A stretch of 64,000 nt of DNA from Ciborinia camelliae (lineage: Eukaryota; Ascomycota; Leotiomycetes; Helotiales; Sclerotiniaceae), in contig JANPYM010000001.1 in NCBI GenBank assembly GCA_025890175.1, forward strand, positions 4,430,107 to 4,494,106. The letters are read 5' to 3'. Below the pieces are notes generated by a model that worked only from the letters and a program-made list of their open reading frames with translations, did no database searches and had not been told where the DNA came from. Position numbers and translations under genes: made by a program. Within the stretch, counting starts at the first letter, position 1. Every line of letters begins with the position of its first letter. This document shows positions 35,495 to 46,652 of the stretch, piece after piece.

Positions 35495-37156
35495 ATGGGT
35501 GGAAGAAATGGTGTGTGTGCTTGAGGATGCGTATCTGGGTATTTCTCATGGCCTCGAGGTTCATATTATATACCTATGTAGTGTTACGTTGTGTGTTAGC
35601 TTATATTCTCATGTTAGTTTATATTCATCGAGTATCTATCCATCGGGCCACCACTCAGAGATTTGCATCACGAATTTCAATGGGGATGATGATGATAATG
35701 ATGATGAGGAGATAGTTTGCCATTCTTCACAACAAATCCATCCATTCATCCATTCATTCACCACGATATCAACAATCTACTCCTCGTAAATATTGCGAAG
35801 CAATATAAATAGCCATTTATTTTCCCACCCATTTTCAATAGTGAACTCCCATAAACTCTTTATTGCCAAACAACGCTAGCCCATTGTAACATGCTACTGT
35901 ATGTATGTAGTTATTCCCTCGTATCATTTCTGCCACCTCATTGCAAGGTATTAGATGGGATTAAACTACCTACCTACCTACCTACCTACCTACCTACCTA
36001 CCTACCTACCTACCTACCTACCTACCTACCTACCTACCTACCTACCTACCTACCTAAGGAACAGGTATATACTATATACTATATACTAGGTATGTTTTGC
36101 CCCCCTTGGCTAAGGGCTATGCGATGCGACATGATAAGGTAGGTAGGTATGTTATGATATATTTACATCAGTATACCTCCCTCGCCTGCATGCTGCGGTC
36201 TTTGGGGGGTTACTGGGTGGTTACTGGGTTTAGATGTGCGCGGATGTGGACATTGGGAGGGGAAGAGGAAAGGATGAGAGGACGAATGCAAAAGGGGATA
36301 TTTCCGTGTTTTTCCATCTCTTTAGGTATTGACATTGAGACTCGAGAACTGGGGATGAGGAGTAGGACTCCTGTAGGTGAGAGTCTTGGAGATATATATT
36401 GGTAGGCGGGAAGCATATATGGTTTCCATCCCATCTACGAGGAATGAAATGGTATATTGAGATCATATTTTCATGAGCGGGTGAGCTTTGGAGTCTAGAA
36501 TCTAGGCAAGGTAAGGTAGGTAGGTATAAATACTCGACACTCAACAGCTACAAGTTCAAAATAAGAAGCTGTCGAGGTTCAAGTAGATGGGTGGTATTTT
36601 TGAGACCTTTGTGATATCTCTTCCTCTTCCTCTTCCCCCTCCCGGATATTTGGAAAAGCTGCTAGGTGCTAGCTAGCTATGTGTTTGTGGGCCCCTCATC
36701 TCCAGAAGAATAACCACCTAGGTATATCAGTATGGAGTCTCCATGATTTGGATGAATTTCAGAAACTTCTGCAAAGATGGTAGATGATTAATCGAGGGAT
36801 AGCGCGTGGAAAGTTGGTTCTCCGTCTTTGGATTTTCATAGACTAGGTATTAACTCTCTAAGTTTTAGGGAAAGGGCTTGGTCCTGATGATATAAACTTC
36901 TAATATCTAATACACCGCGCAACTAACCGGTGCATATATACTAGCTAGTAGGCCAAAAAAATCCATTAAATATCAATCGGAATCCGTGGAGAAAAGTTTG
37001 ATCTTCCATTAATGAACGAACGGAAGGTATTTTTAAATTTAAAACCCCTTGTGGTGTTCATATTATGTAGCTATAGGTCGCTTTTGAGATATTCCGCTCC
37101 TGGCCCATGATTCGTGCGAGCAACATCGAAAGTCAACGTGGGAGATAGCTTGGAGG
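35495..37156. other. Intergenic with a long TACC microsatellite
   Basis: Contains a GATGAT run at about 35684-35710, CATTCATC repeats near 35740-35760 and the TACC array at 35966-36056. Frames nearby have no domains. Confidence 0.55.
35966..36056. repeat. CTAC/TACC tetranucleotide microsatellite, about 22 copies
   Basis: An uninterrupted run of CTAC units over 91 bases. Shorter runs of the same unit recur at 1260-1290, 9285-9308 and 42890-42912. Confidence 0.95.
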
Positions 37157-37468
37157 CTAGTCGGTTTGACCTAGAAGGAAAATCATCGAACCGACGTGAA
37201 GATAAGATTCAACAATAGGTACTGTATAATTGCTTGCCACAAATTGCAGACGCGCGTTAGGGCTTCTCAGTAGGTTGGTGAGTTTCTGCTGCTCATCGAT
37301 GGCTATGTGATAAGTTTGATGGGTATCTTCGGAATGGACTCCCAAGTTTATACGTCCATTTGGATCGAAAGATGGAGTAGGTAACAACTGTTGGAGGGGA
37401 ATACAGTTTTCGTCTCGCTTTGTATCCGCGGTGATATGTGTGATGAGTTCTGCGATATGTGCAGTCAT
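37157..37468 (-). CDS. Hypothetical small protein or exon
   Basis: A minus-strand frame from an ATG at 37468 to a stop at 37157 reads a well-balanced protein of 103 residues (MTAHIAELITHITADTKRDE ... LRSPNARLQFVASNYTVPIV). Composition is unlike the low-complexity frames around it, so it may be a real small gene or surviving exon. The frame continues upstream to another ATG at 37504. There is no signal peptide, membrane segment or domain I recognise. Confidence 0.35.
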   Translation of the reverse strand: MTAHIAELITHITADTKRDENCIPLQQLLPTPSFDPNGRINLGVHSEDTHQTYHIAIDEQQKLTNLLRSPNARLQFVASNYTVPIVESYLHVGSMIFLLGQTD

Positions 37469-37699
37469 GGTAGTGGGTGGTAAGTGGAAGCAATCTAGAC
37501 GCACCTAATTAATGAGAGATGATCTATATAGTACGCAATGGACCATGATAGATGGAAGTTGAGTCAAAATAACAGCGGCGTGGGTATTTTTTGGGCTCCA
37601 AAAACGAGAAGCATTCAGTTTGTTAGTTCTGGTAGACATTGTTCTGAATCTCTTTTGGGCATACGCTGGTAGCCAGTATGTTTTATAATTAGCGCGCTC

Positions 37700-37987
37700 C
37701 TAATGAGTTTGAGGCATGGGACTTTCCCGGTTCTCTAGTTTGAGACCGAACGCTAGGGTTTGCAGCATTGGAAATGTTCCCGGCCCCATCACCATGAATT
37801 TCGGGCTTTGCGTCTTTGATTGTTTTATCCCTGAGGTTCCCAAGAGATCACCTACTAGGGAGGGTTTCCAGTAACAGGATTCCATCCAAAGTGATAAAAG
37901 AAGCAAGACTAGATGTTTTAGTCCCGACCTCGCACATCGCAATTTCAGCAGGAATAAGGGGGACTTCCACGCCTTTATTTTCCACAT
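37700..37987 (-). pseudogene. Possible broken coding fragment
   Basis: One minus-strand frame near 37985-37860 reads VEVPLIPAEIAMCEVGTKTS then SLASFITLDGILLLETLPS and stops. A second frame carries on with EIHGDGAGNISNAANPSVRS. They look like consecutive pieces of one lost gene separated by a frame change. The family is not recognised, and the call rests on sequence character alone. Confidence 0.3.
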
Positions 37988-38360
37988 GGTGGTTTCTTAT
38001 GGATATCAATAAACCTTAGATTGACGATCTTCGATTCGATACAGATAGACTCGGATATCATGTCTTTCAGTAATGTACGTTATGGCGCCTCCGAATCTCA
38101 AATCATCTTCTAGAGCAGAGGCTCAGCTCAGATCTCGATCCGCCGTTGGAAATCCCAAGGATGGTTTTTACTTGGGGTTTTCTGCATCATTCTCTTCTCA
38201 CACAGAATGCTTGGATATAATTTAGCCGTTATCCTCACTGCAAGTTGAAAGGCCACGATGGTGACGCGGATTCTTCCTCCTGATGACTTTATTAGGGCGC
38301 TCTTGGAGAAAAAAAAGGAGAGAGGCAATCATTCCATGCATTTGTGGATAATAATTGGCC

Positions 38361-38401
38361 ATTTCTCTAACGGTACCACCACCTGTTACCGTTAGAGAAA
38401 T
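38361..38401. repeat. Perfect 15-bp inverted repeat (hairpin)
   Basis: Arms ATTTCTCTAACGGTA (38361-38375) and TACCGTTAGAGAAAT (38387-38401) are exact reverse complements around an 11-base loop. One more base pairs outside the arms. Confidence 0.9.
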
Positions 38402-39931
38402 GATCATTTTAGATGACGATTCCTCTAACCTTGAAAAACATAGTTAGGTACTCCGTATGTAATGGTTCGTTCATATTGTATCACAAATTTGATGGATGAT
38501 ACGATTTTCCAGCGATTGAACACCATTAAGGTTGTACCATGTACATGATATGATGTACTCCCGGTGTCGCCGGTATTTGCTTTTGATCCCATATGAAGTA
38601 CTTGGCGGGATATTAGATGAGTACCATACTACCACCTTATTGGCAAGACATTTTATAATAGAAATGATTCTTGAATCTTGACTCCCGGTCTTGAGCATTG
38701 ACCTTGCGGGAAGTTTCAATGTTGCCTCCCGACTCCCGAGGTCTTCTTTAATAATATTACACTTTTTCCATTATTTATTCTGTGCATTTGAGGTGGGTCG
38801 GTGAATTTCGGTGAGGGGTGAGGGTAGTAGGGGATCAGGGGTGCGGCCCGTGACTACAGTAGTGAGATATTGCATTGCAGGGGTATTCAATTGAGCCTTA
38901 CGTAAGAATGGACCCCTGTTTTCCAATGGAAGCGTCGGGTTGGTTCAACTTCAACAGGTTGGTTGGTTTCATCAACTCTACCTACCAGAGATTGTACTTG
39001 TACTCTCCTAGCTGTAGCTGTAGGTATTATGGAAATCCATACCTTCATCATCATAATGTACTACCTCCCAATTGTAATTGAGACATATCATTGGTTACAT
39101 CAGCCTTGTCAACAATATCCACCAGGTTTAAAATCACACTGCGTGCTTCCCGAGGTCAGAAAGGTTAAAAAGTCTTGATTATTGCAAATTTCCCCTGTTT
39201 TTCCCCCACATTATTCGGGAGATGATCCAAAAGGTTTGGGAATTTCTGGATGATCAGTTGGTCAAGCTGGAGCCAAACAGTCACATCCAATAGCCACACA
39301 GCCCAACAGCCAAACATTCCCAGGTAAAATCACTCGTACAACTTTGAGAGTACAAGCAATCAACGCTCACGTAAACTGGTCAGTGGAAATATAAGAAAAG
39401 GAAAGAAAATAAATAAGTAAATAAATAAATAAATAAATAAATAAAAAAGAAAGGAAGGCAACAAGAACTGGTCATTTCTAATAAATTTAAGATTACGCCC
39501 AACCCATCACCTCACACATCTCACACATCACCCACAGCCTAGCATAACACGGCGTTTCCAATCTGCAGGTACCTTCCTAGATACTAGGTAGGTACTCACT
39601 CAATCGTACTCCGTACGCTGCTCCAAATCTGGGGGTCTCATTCATTCAATTCTTCCCCCGACTTTCAAAATAATAACAAAAACAATAACATAATCCATAT
39701 CACAACCAACCACCCTCACTCGATACCTTAGGTACACTCAACACACTCACTCCATATTCACGCTTCGTTACTCTTCCCATTAATTCAATCAAGAAAATAA
39801 TGCCCATAAGAGTAATTACTAGGGCTTTAATACAACATAGAACTACTCTTTATTACTTATGATACTGCAAGTTTGGAATCTGCTGATCTTTCATTCATTC
39901 ATTTGTCCATTCGTTCGTTCATTCGTTCACC

Positions 39932-42357
39932 ATGGCAGAAGAAAAGAACCAACCCCCTCAAGCCTCACAACAAAAATATGCTAGGTATAGATCCGTCAGA
40001 TCTATGTCATCGAAAACTGAATCCACCCCTCCAAGCCAAGATGTCCAACAAACTCAAAATACCTCCATGACCAGGACGAAAAGTATGTCAAGATATCGAC
40101 GACCGAAGTTGGCCCTCAAATCCGAGGATTCACCCCTCGTGCCCGCAGTACCAGATTCGCATGGCCCATCGGGATCCTCAAATACTGCTGCGAGAATTCC
40201 ATTGACAAGGCGAACATCTGATCCAGATGTTTCAGCGACTGGCCTTCCATCAAATTATGCGCAAACTAGACGCCCCATTATAAAGCGATCGCAAACACAT
40301 TTGGAAGCAACGGGGGAGCCTCATGATTATGATGAGCGACAGCAGAGTTATGAGTCGAATTATAGTAGCGATAATGGTGTAAATCAACATAAAGTTCTCT
40401 CTCCTTCGCATTCCCCTCCACCAGTTTCGCTTCCCGTTCAATTGAGCGACGAGGAGACTGGGAGGATCTTGGCAGAACAGAAGCGCAAGGATTTGGAGCG
40501 GCTAGAAGCAACATTGGATGCGGCTGCAAATGAGCCTGTTAGGAGTCCTCCTCAAAAGTTCGGATTCTTCAGCAGTAAAAGGCGTGCTACTACGACAACC
40601 AAACCCACCCTACCTAATTCCTTTGGCAATATTGCATCAATGCAGCGCGCAATCGCTGATGGGCCTCCCAGAATTGATGCGCCTGTCATAAATCCTGTAG
40701 GTATTCAACAGGGCGGGGGAGGAGTAGTGCCGCAAACTGATGCCCCAATCTCAGCATCAAATGCGCCGGAGAGGGTAAGCCTATTCCAATCAATGTGTTA
40801 GCAGTGCTGACAATCTTCTAGAGAATTTTGATTCGCTGCAAGCAGTCATCAATCAATCTCCCAGTTGACGGAGATACGACCCCCATCGATATTATGAATT
40901 CTGCTGCAAACATTATGTCGGCTAATATTAATCCAACCACAGCTGTATTGCTGGAGTCATATACCCCCCTTGGTCTAGAGCGCAAAATTCGTCGATACGA
41001 AAATATCAGAGATATTATGAATTCTTGGGACAGAGATACACAAAATGCCCTCATTGTGGAAGGCCCAGATTATCTTGATCATGATGAAGACCTTGAAGCA
41101 TCATCTGTACCTACAGATGCACCTATGGATGTTACAGTACACCTTCATTATTCTCAAAAACCTGGCAAATGGAACAAACGCTATATCACACTTCTTTCAT
41201 CTGGTCAAGTATTCGTTTCCAAAAAGCCGGGCATGGGTGTGACTGATAAAGACTCTATGAGCATTTGTCACTTGTCTGATTTTGATATTTACACTCCGAC
41301 AGCACAGCAAATTAGGAAAGTTCTTAAACCTCCAAGGAAGAATTGCTATGCCATCAAGAGTCAACAAAAGACAGCAATGTTCTTGAGTACGGAGAATTAT
41401 GTACATTTCTTCTGTACTGATGATCAAATTGCGGCAAATGCGTGGTATTCAGCTGTCCAGGGCTGGAGAAGTTGGTATTTGGTGAACAGAAAGGGTGCAG
41501 GCCAGAAGAAAGCTATAAAGACTGTTAAGACGATGAAAACGAAAATTGCATCAAGGCCAGGAACAGGAACCAGAGGTGCTCAAACGCATAGGATAAATGT
41601 TTCGGTAGACGAAAATCCATACATGATTGGATCATTTAAGCCATTACTTGATATGGATCGTTTCGACAGATCAGAAGCAGATGATTCGGCCACCGAGGAC
41701 GAGAGGCCCAAACAGGTTCCTTTTCACCTACGAAATACTTCTACTATAGCACCGCTTCCTCGCCTTGCAAAAGATCGGCCACCGGGAACTTACCCAGCAG
41801 CACCACAGGAAGATCAATTCGCATCGGGTGGATTGTTAGGAGGAACATATTCGGCCCGTCAAAAAGCGCAACAGGACCGGGAGAACAGCCTCAAAAATGG
41901 ATCGTTCATAGACGGCCCGACTCTCCTAAACTCCAGCACATCTCAATCCCGAACCATGTCCATGCCCGAGAAAGCCAAACGTCCCCAAACGGCCAATGCT
42001 GCCAATACCAGTCTCCAACGCAATCCCAGCAGTAGAAAACCTAAACCCCTCTTGGATTTCACGCCGCAGTTTGAAGAGGCCCCGCAATGGAATAAAAAGG
42101 GCAAGGGTCATGGTGTAGCGGCTCCTTCGGGGGTTCTACTGGTTGAGGCGGCGAATACCCCGGATATGCGGCTGAATGATATTCCGAAGGCGAATACGGT
42201 GTTTAGGAGGGAGACGACAAGCCAGAGACCAAAGACGAGTGCGAATGTGAGAGATAGGGATTATTCGGGGAGTAGAGATCCGTTTATTAAGGGGGGGTTG
42301 ATTAGTGGAGGNNNNNNNNNNGTGGTAGGGGGGAGGTTTGACGAATACGGGAAATAG
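39932..42357 (+). CDS. RA- and PH-domain adaptor protein (MRL/RIAM-like architecture)
   Basis: Two exons, 39932-40774 and 40822-42357, about 792 residues; ATG in CACCATGGC. Residues 1-280 are Ser/Pro/Arg-rich and disordered, with a charged helical patch (DEETGRILAEQKRKDLERLE). A Ras-association domain follows at about 284-363 (ILIRCKQSSINLPVDGDTTP to NALIVEG) and a PH domain at about 384-498 (VHLHYSQKPGKWNKRYITLL ... AWYSAVQGWRSWYLV). RA-PH tandems act downstream of Ras/Rap-type GTPases at the membrane, linking to actin in animals; the fungal role is inferred to be polarity-related. The tail is Pro/Arg-rich. Ten N at 42312-42321 lie in the coding part just before the end, so the last 12 or so residues and the stop are uncertain. 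Confidence 0.87.
42312..42321. other. Assembly gap (10 N) inside the RA-PH gene
   Basis: Ten N near a poly-G stretch (AAGGGGGGGTTG just upstream, GGTAGGGGGGAGG just downstream). Gap length is nominal, so the frame after it is not secured. Confidence 0.9.
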
Positions 42358-42924
42358 AGGAAGGTTGGAGTATGAATGAAGAATCGAAACAATTGGGGGG
42401 CGGTAGACGGGGTATTGGATTTCTTTGCATCGGATGGGCCTTTGAACTGCTTTTGAACTTTTTAGTGATGGGATCTGGATGGAAAATAGGATCAAGGGAT
42501 GGGGGTATATGAATGGGGAATGGAGGGATGGAGGGATGGATGGGTGGATGGAGGGATATTTGCAGGTGTTTATGAATGATAAGATACCATTGCGATAAGA
42601 TAGCATCTGCGTCTTCTGTTCTGTCTGTATTATGTAGGTAGTTAGTTACCTTGGTTATACCAAATTCAATTCGTTGTTTTTTTTAAAAAGAAAATTGGCT
42701 TTATACCGTAGGTATTCATTTTATACCATTTTATACTATTTTATCGTATGAGTATAGTATGAGTATAGTATAGTATAGTCCAGGTGAATCCTCCTTACCT
42801 CAGAGGAGAAAACAAAACAAAATCTCATCGAATCGCATCTCATCTCATCTCCCATGAAAATTAGCTCCTCGTGTATCTAGTGTATCGACACCTACCTACC
42901 TACCTACCTACCTTAGCTAGCTCC

Positions 42925-43042
42925 TTCATGCATCTTCATCTTCATGCATCTTCATCTTCATGCATCTTCATCTTCATGCATCTTCATCTTCATGCATCTT
43001 CATCTTCATGCATCTTCCTCTTCATGCATCTTCATCTTCATC
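42925..43042. repeat. 16-bp tandem repeat, unit TTCATGCATCTTCATC, about 7 copies
   Basis: Head-to-tail copies with one C substitution near 43017. Because 16 is not a multiple of 3, all three frames cycle, giving His/Ser/Phe-rich false reading frames. Confidence 0.9.
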
Positions 43043-43560
43043 TTCGTTTATGTCTGTCTGTCCGTCATGTCATATTCAACTAACATTGCATTGCATTTCT
43101 CGGTGAAACTCTGTTTGTTGCATCTCGAGGAACTTGGGGCTTGATTCTTGATTCTGGATTATGGATTTTAGATTTTAGATTCGTCCTTTTCAATCCGCTG
43201 GTTCTGGATCTAGATTTTAGATTTAGATCTCGATTTAGATCTCGATTTAGATGTCTGGAAAGACAGACAGACGGGACTCATAGATCTAGAACCTATACCT
43301 TAATCTAAACTTAGACTTAGACCTAGACTCACTGGCAGGCAGGCAGGCAGGCAGACAGGTAAGATTAAAATGTTTGTTTGTTTGTTTGTTTGTTGCATAG
43401 GTATCTATATTTTAGTTTTAGTTCTGAAAGGTATCTAGCTAGAGCTTGAAGTAGGGTAGGGTAGGTTTATGTTGTGTGTATAGACGATGTACAGACGAGA
43501 AGTATAGGTATAGATAGTTCCTTTCCTTGGGAATGTTGTATATCTTGGATACCTATGAAT

Positions 43561-43595
<35 letters not shown>

Positions 43596-44010
43596 TTCCA
43601 AAAACCATTCACAGGTTGATTTACCAAAACGGTCCAGTCCTCATGAAATTTCCCGGTGAAATTGGTTTGAGAAGGGAGGAAGAGAGGAAGAGAGGAAGCG
43701 AGGAAGGTATATATGTATATTGGCAAATTGGTATACCGATATAAGAGTACCTATGTATGGTAGGTATAGAGTGGAAGTAAAGAGACGAGGTAGACGGACC
43801 CCGAGGATATAATGAAACCTCCTAGGAAAATAGGACCCAATACCCAGGAACTAATTTTCGTACAGCGAAGCTAAAACTAGCTAGCTAGGTACTCTTAGTC
43901 CCGTCAAGTCAAGTCCAGTAAGTCCACCAGGGGCATCAGAAAATAAGAAAATAAGAAATCAATAAGCAACAAGGAAGGAAGAGAGAAAGAAAGAAAGAGG
44001 AAAACGAAAT

Positions 44011-44787
44011 GTTGCACATCTAGATTTTTAGTCCCAAGGGACTAGAGAAGAAAATTTCTTTGTTGGTCAAACACCCAGTGAGACAGAGCGAAAGGAATTC
44101 ATCTCTAGTGTCTGGTCTAGTCTCGTTGACTTTTTAGCCCGGAATGAATTTTTCCTCTTCTTTGGTTGCGTATCTGGATTTTTAGTTTCTGTTCTGTTGC
44201 GTTGGGAATCCTGGGCTGTGTTATATTAATGTAAATGTTAGGAGGCCCTAGGAATACGAGGGAAATTTCTTGTTGCATGTCTGTGATTTTAGTCCTCTTT
44301 TTCTAGAAAGTCAATGGAAAGGTTTTGTGTGAATGAATGGATGAATGTATGATGGGGTTTCTATCGATTAACTAGGTACCTACCTACCTACTGTACGGAG
44401 TAGAGAGCGAAGCGAATAATAGAAATGGATGGTGGGTGGTGTACATATCATGGGGATACGGATAGGAAAGGGCTAATAAGAGGCCGGTGACATCTCTAGT
44501 AACCCAGAATACGTGTCTAGATCAGTTTTGTAATTCCTTGTAAACACCATCCCTTAGCATGAAAAAGAAGAAGAACTGTTGCACATCTATACTTTTAGTC
44601 CAGGAGACTAATGGCCCTTTGGTGTGAAGCAAAGACGTCGTATCTGGTTTTGTTGCGTACCTCAAAATCTAGCTTCCCTAAAAAAAAGGGGGGGATCCGT
44701 GGAATCGTGGATAGTTGATCGAAGACCTTGTAAGACTGTTCTTAGCGGCGAAGAATTAGACGATTGTTGCATATCTGTATTATTAGT
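44011..44787 (+). repeat. Six plus-strand copies of a 22-bp motif (GTTGC...TTAGY)
   Basis: Copies at 44011-44032, 44165-44186, 44272-44293, 44578-44599, 44652-44673 and 44766-44787. Each is exactly 22 bases: GTTGC, R/Y-alternating RYRY, C, T, variable AT-rich core, then TTAGT (CTAGC in the fifth). Three run into short hairpins sharing their TTAG end: 44029-44044, 44595-44611 and 44783-44799. Function unknown. Confidence 0.75.
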
Positions 44788-45240
44788 TCAGAAGACTAAA
44801 AGATTCTTATGTGATAGGGGATGGGTGGAAATAATATGATTTGGTTGATGCGTGAAAGGTATGCGGTGAGAAAGGTGATGGCTAGTTTACTAGTTACCTA
44901 GTAGTTAGGGTTGGCATCCTGGATATTAGAACGCTTGCGGCGGCGGTGTTTATAGTTAGGGATTTGGTGATTTGACGTTTGTTAGTTTACTATTGACCGC
45001 CTGCATTAGTTTCTACCAATTCCACGAGTTTTACCCAAGTAGTTTGGTGCTGGTGTTGGTGCTATGGATTTTCGTCGTATTCCATGCGTCTTTATATAAA
45101 TCCATTTTAGTTCGTTGATCATAATTTAATCCAGTATTGGTAGCATAAGAAACCAAGAACTAGCATAACACTCTAGTAACTGGTGGCGGCGAGAGGGAAC
45201 GTGTTGATTGCTTCATAGGTGACCTAATAGCCTAGTTTAG

Positions 45241-45310
45241 TTGTTCAGGCACTTTAGGTACCTCTACTAAGTATGTTGTTCAGGCACTTTAGGTACCTCT
45301 ACTAGGTATG
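45241..45310. repeat. 35-bp tandem duplication
   Basis: 45241-45275 and 45276-45310 match at 34 of 35 positions (unit begins TTGTTCAGGCACTTTAGG). A third, decayed copy may follow at 45311-45350. Confidence 0.9.
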
Positions 45311-46199
45311 TTGTCTTACAAATACCTTTTAGCTCAGGCATTTTAGGGGTTGTAGCTAGACGACTCAGGAATAATAATACAAGGGATGGTACAGTAGCTT
45401 CGCTTATAGTTGATGGAGCATCCCGAGGTCAACAAGAAATGAGATTTTATGCCAGCAAAGCTAGGCTAGCACTAGGCGATTAAACCTTAGCAGGCAGAAG
45501 TGGATGGTGCTAGGCAACGCAACGTAGCAACGCCAGGAGCTAGTCGATGACTAACAAACAAACATTTTTCTAGAGCATGAAAATCTCATTTCAATCATTT
45601 GTGATTGATTGCTAAAGTTAACTAATTGGTCCACACCCATACAAGTTATAAAATAGTTCGAAATAGTTACAAAATAGTTACAATGCCACGGAGTAAGTAC
45701 CTTTTGCGGATTAGGCCAACTCACTACTGTATCAACAAGAACGCCGTAGATTTTAGCTCATGATCTATGGTATAGTACTCGCATCAAATGAACTCCTGTA
45801 CCAACCATACTGATATCCCATCTACTGAGGCATAAAACGTACGTACGTACAAAACTAACAGAGTTATAGTGGATGGAACTTTCCCTTTTCTCTTTCCCAA
45901 TTGCATAAAACCTACAATCCAGTGGGCAACGGCATCATTGAGCCTTAACGCTGTACGTTCGTTGTACGTTGTCCGGCCCTAGGTCCCACTCGGGCCATCC
46001 ATTCCCGGTGTTTTGTTTTGTCTCGCATTACATTTTAGCCTCAGCCTTAGCCTTGCTTGCCTTAGCCTTGCTTACCTTAGCGAGTTAGCGAGTATGTACT
46101 ATAGCTTATGGACCCTTATTTTGCCATCGACCCTGCCAGCTTCTTTCAAATGCGAGATACTGAACATGCTAGTCAGGATCATAAATTAGACACTGTTGT

Positions 46200-46464
46200 A
46201 CTAAGTTTCCCGATGTGCAACAAAAAGCCTATTGTAAATTAAACATAGCAGCTAAGTTTCCAGGCATGCAACATAACTACCAAGTATAACACACTTACAG
46301 TGGATGTGTTGCTCCAATGCCTGCAGAACAAATAACTAATTTGAAAGCTAAGTTTTGAGGTGTGCAACCAAACAAATTGATGAGTGGTTATTATTGGCAC
46401 CAGTGTTGATGCTGCTACCATGCCTGCAGAGATAACAATAGAGCTAAATTTCTAGACGTGCAAC
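46200..46464 (-). repeat. Four minus-strand copies of the same 22-bp motif
   Basis: Inverted copies at 46200-46221, 46251-46272, 46347-46368 and 46443-46464, each ending GCAAC on the plus strand and starting CTAAG or CTAAA. The last three are exactly 96 bases apart. The last two also share an upstream TGCCTGCAGA, so the repeating unit is longer than 22 bases here. Confidence 0.75.
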
Positions 46465-46652
46465 ATGAGACTAATTCTGAACATCGGAGTTTAGATAAAT
46501 GAACTATAATAGTTAGTGGTAAAAATGGAGCATGTCAATTTCGAATAGCTCGGCGTTTGATTATGGACGTAGTTTTATTTGACATGATAGATATGGTATA
46601 GATATGGTATGGATATAATTTGATAGATATGCACAATGAATATTACGCTATG

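Larger units (their letters stand above)
37469..39931. other. Intergenic with relics and a strong hairpin
   Basis: Apart from the relic at 37700-37987 and the inverted repeat at 38361-38401, it holds an AAAT/TAAA run at about 39415-39447 and, from 39480, the CA-rich leader of the RA-PH gene. Confidence 0.5.
42358..46652. other. 4.3-kb gene desert rich in short repeats
   Basis: No supportable gene on either strand. It contains a GGATGGAT run (42520-42555), the 16-bp array (42925-43042), GGCA and TTTG runs (about 43335-43393), an AT dinucleotide run (about 43564-43592), the ten-copy 22-bp motif and the 35-bp duplication listed separately. Small frames here are broken and domain-free. Confidence 0.6.

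Noticed and set aside
35891..36142. Frame with Tyr-Leu-Pro-Thr repeats
   Set aside because: Produced by the TACC microsatellite.
39415..39447. AAAT/TAAA run as a possible terminator or origin
   Set aside because: A simple tetranucleotide run with no further signs of an origin.
42871..43144. His/Ser/Phe-rich frames
   Set aside because: Produced by the 16-bp tandem repeat.
44011..46464. Motif copies as a CRISPR array or tRNA cluster
   Set aside because: Spacing is irregular, copies are degenerate and inverted, the host is a eukaryote, and no cloverleaf or B-box (GGTTCGANNCC) is seen.
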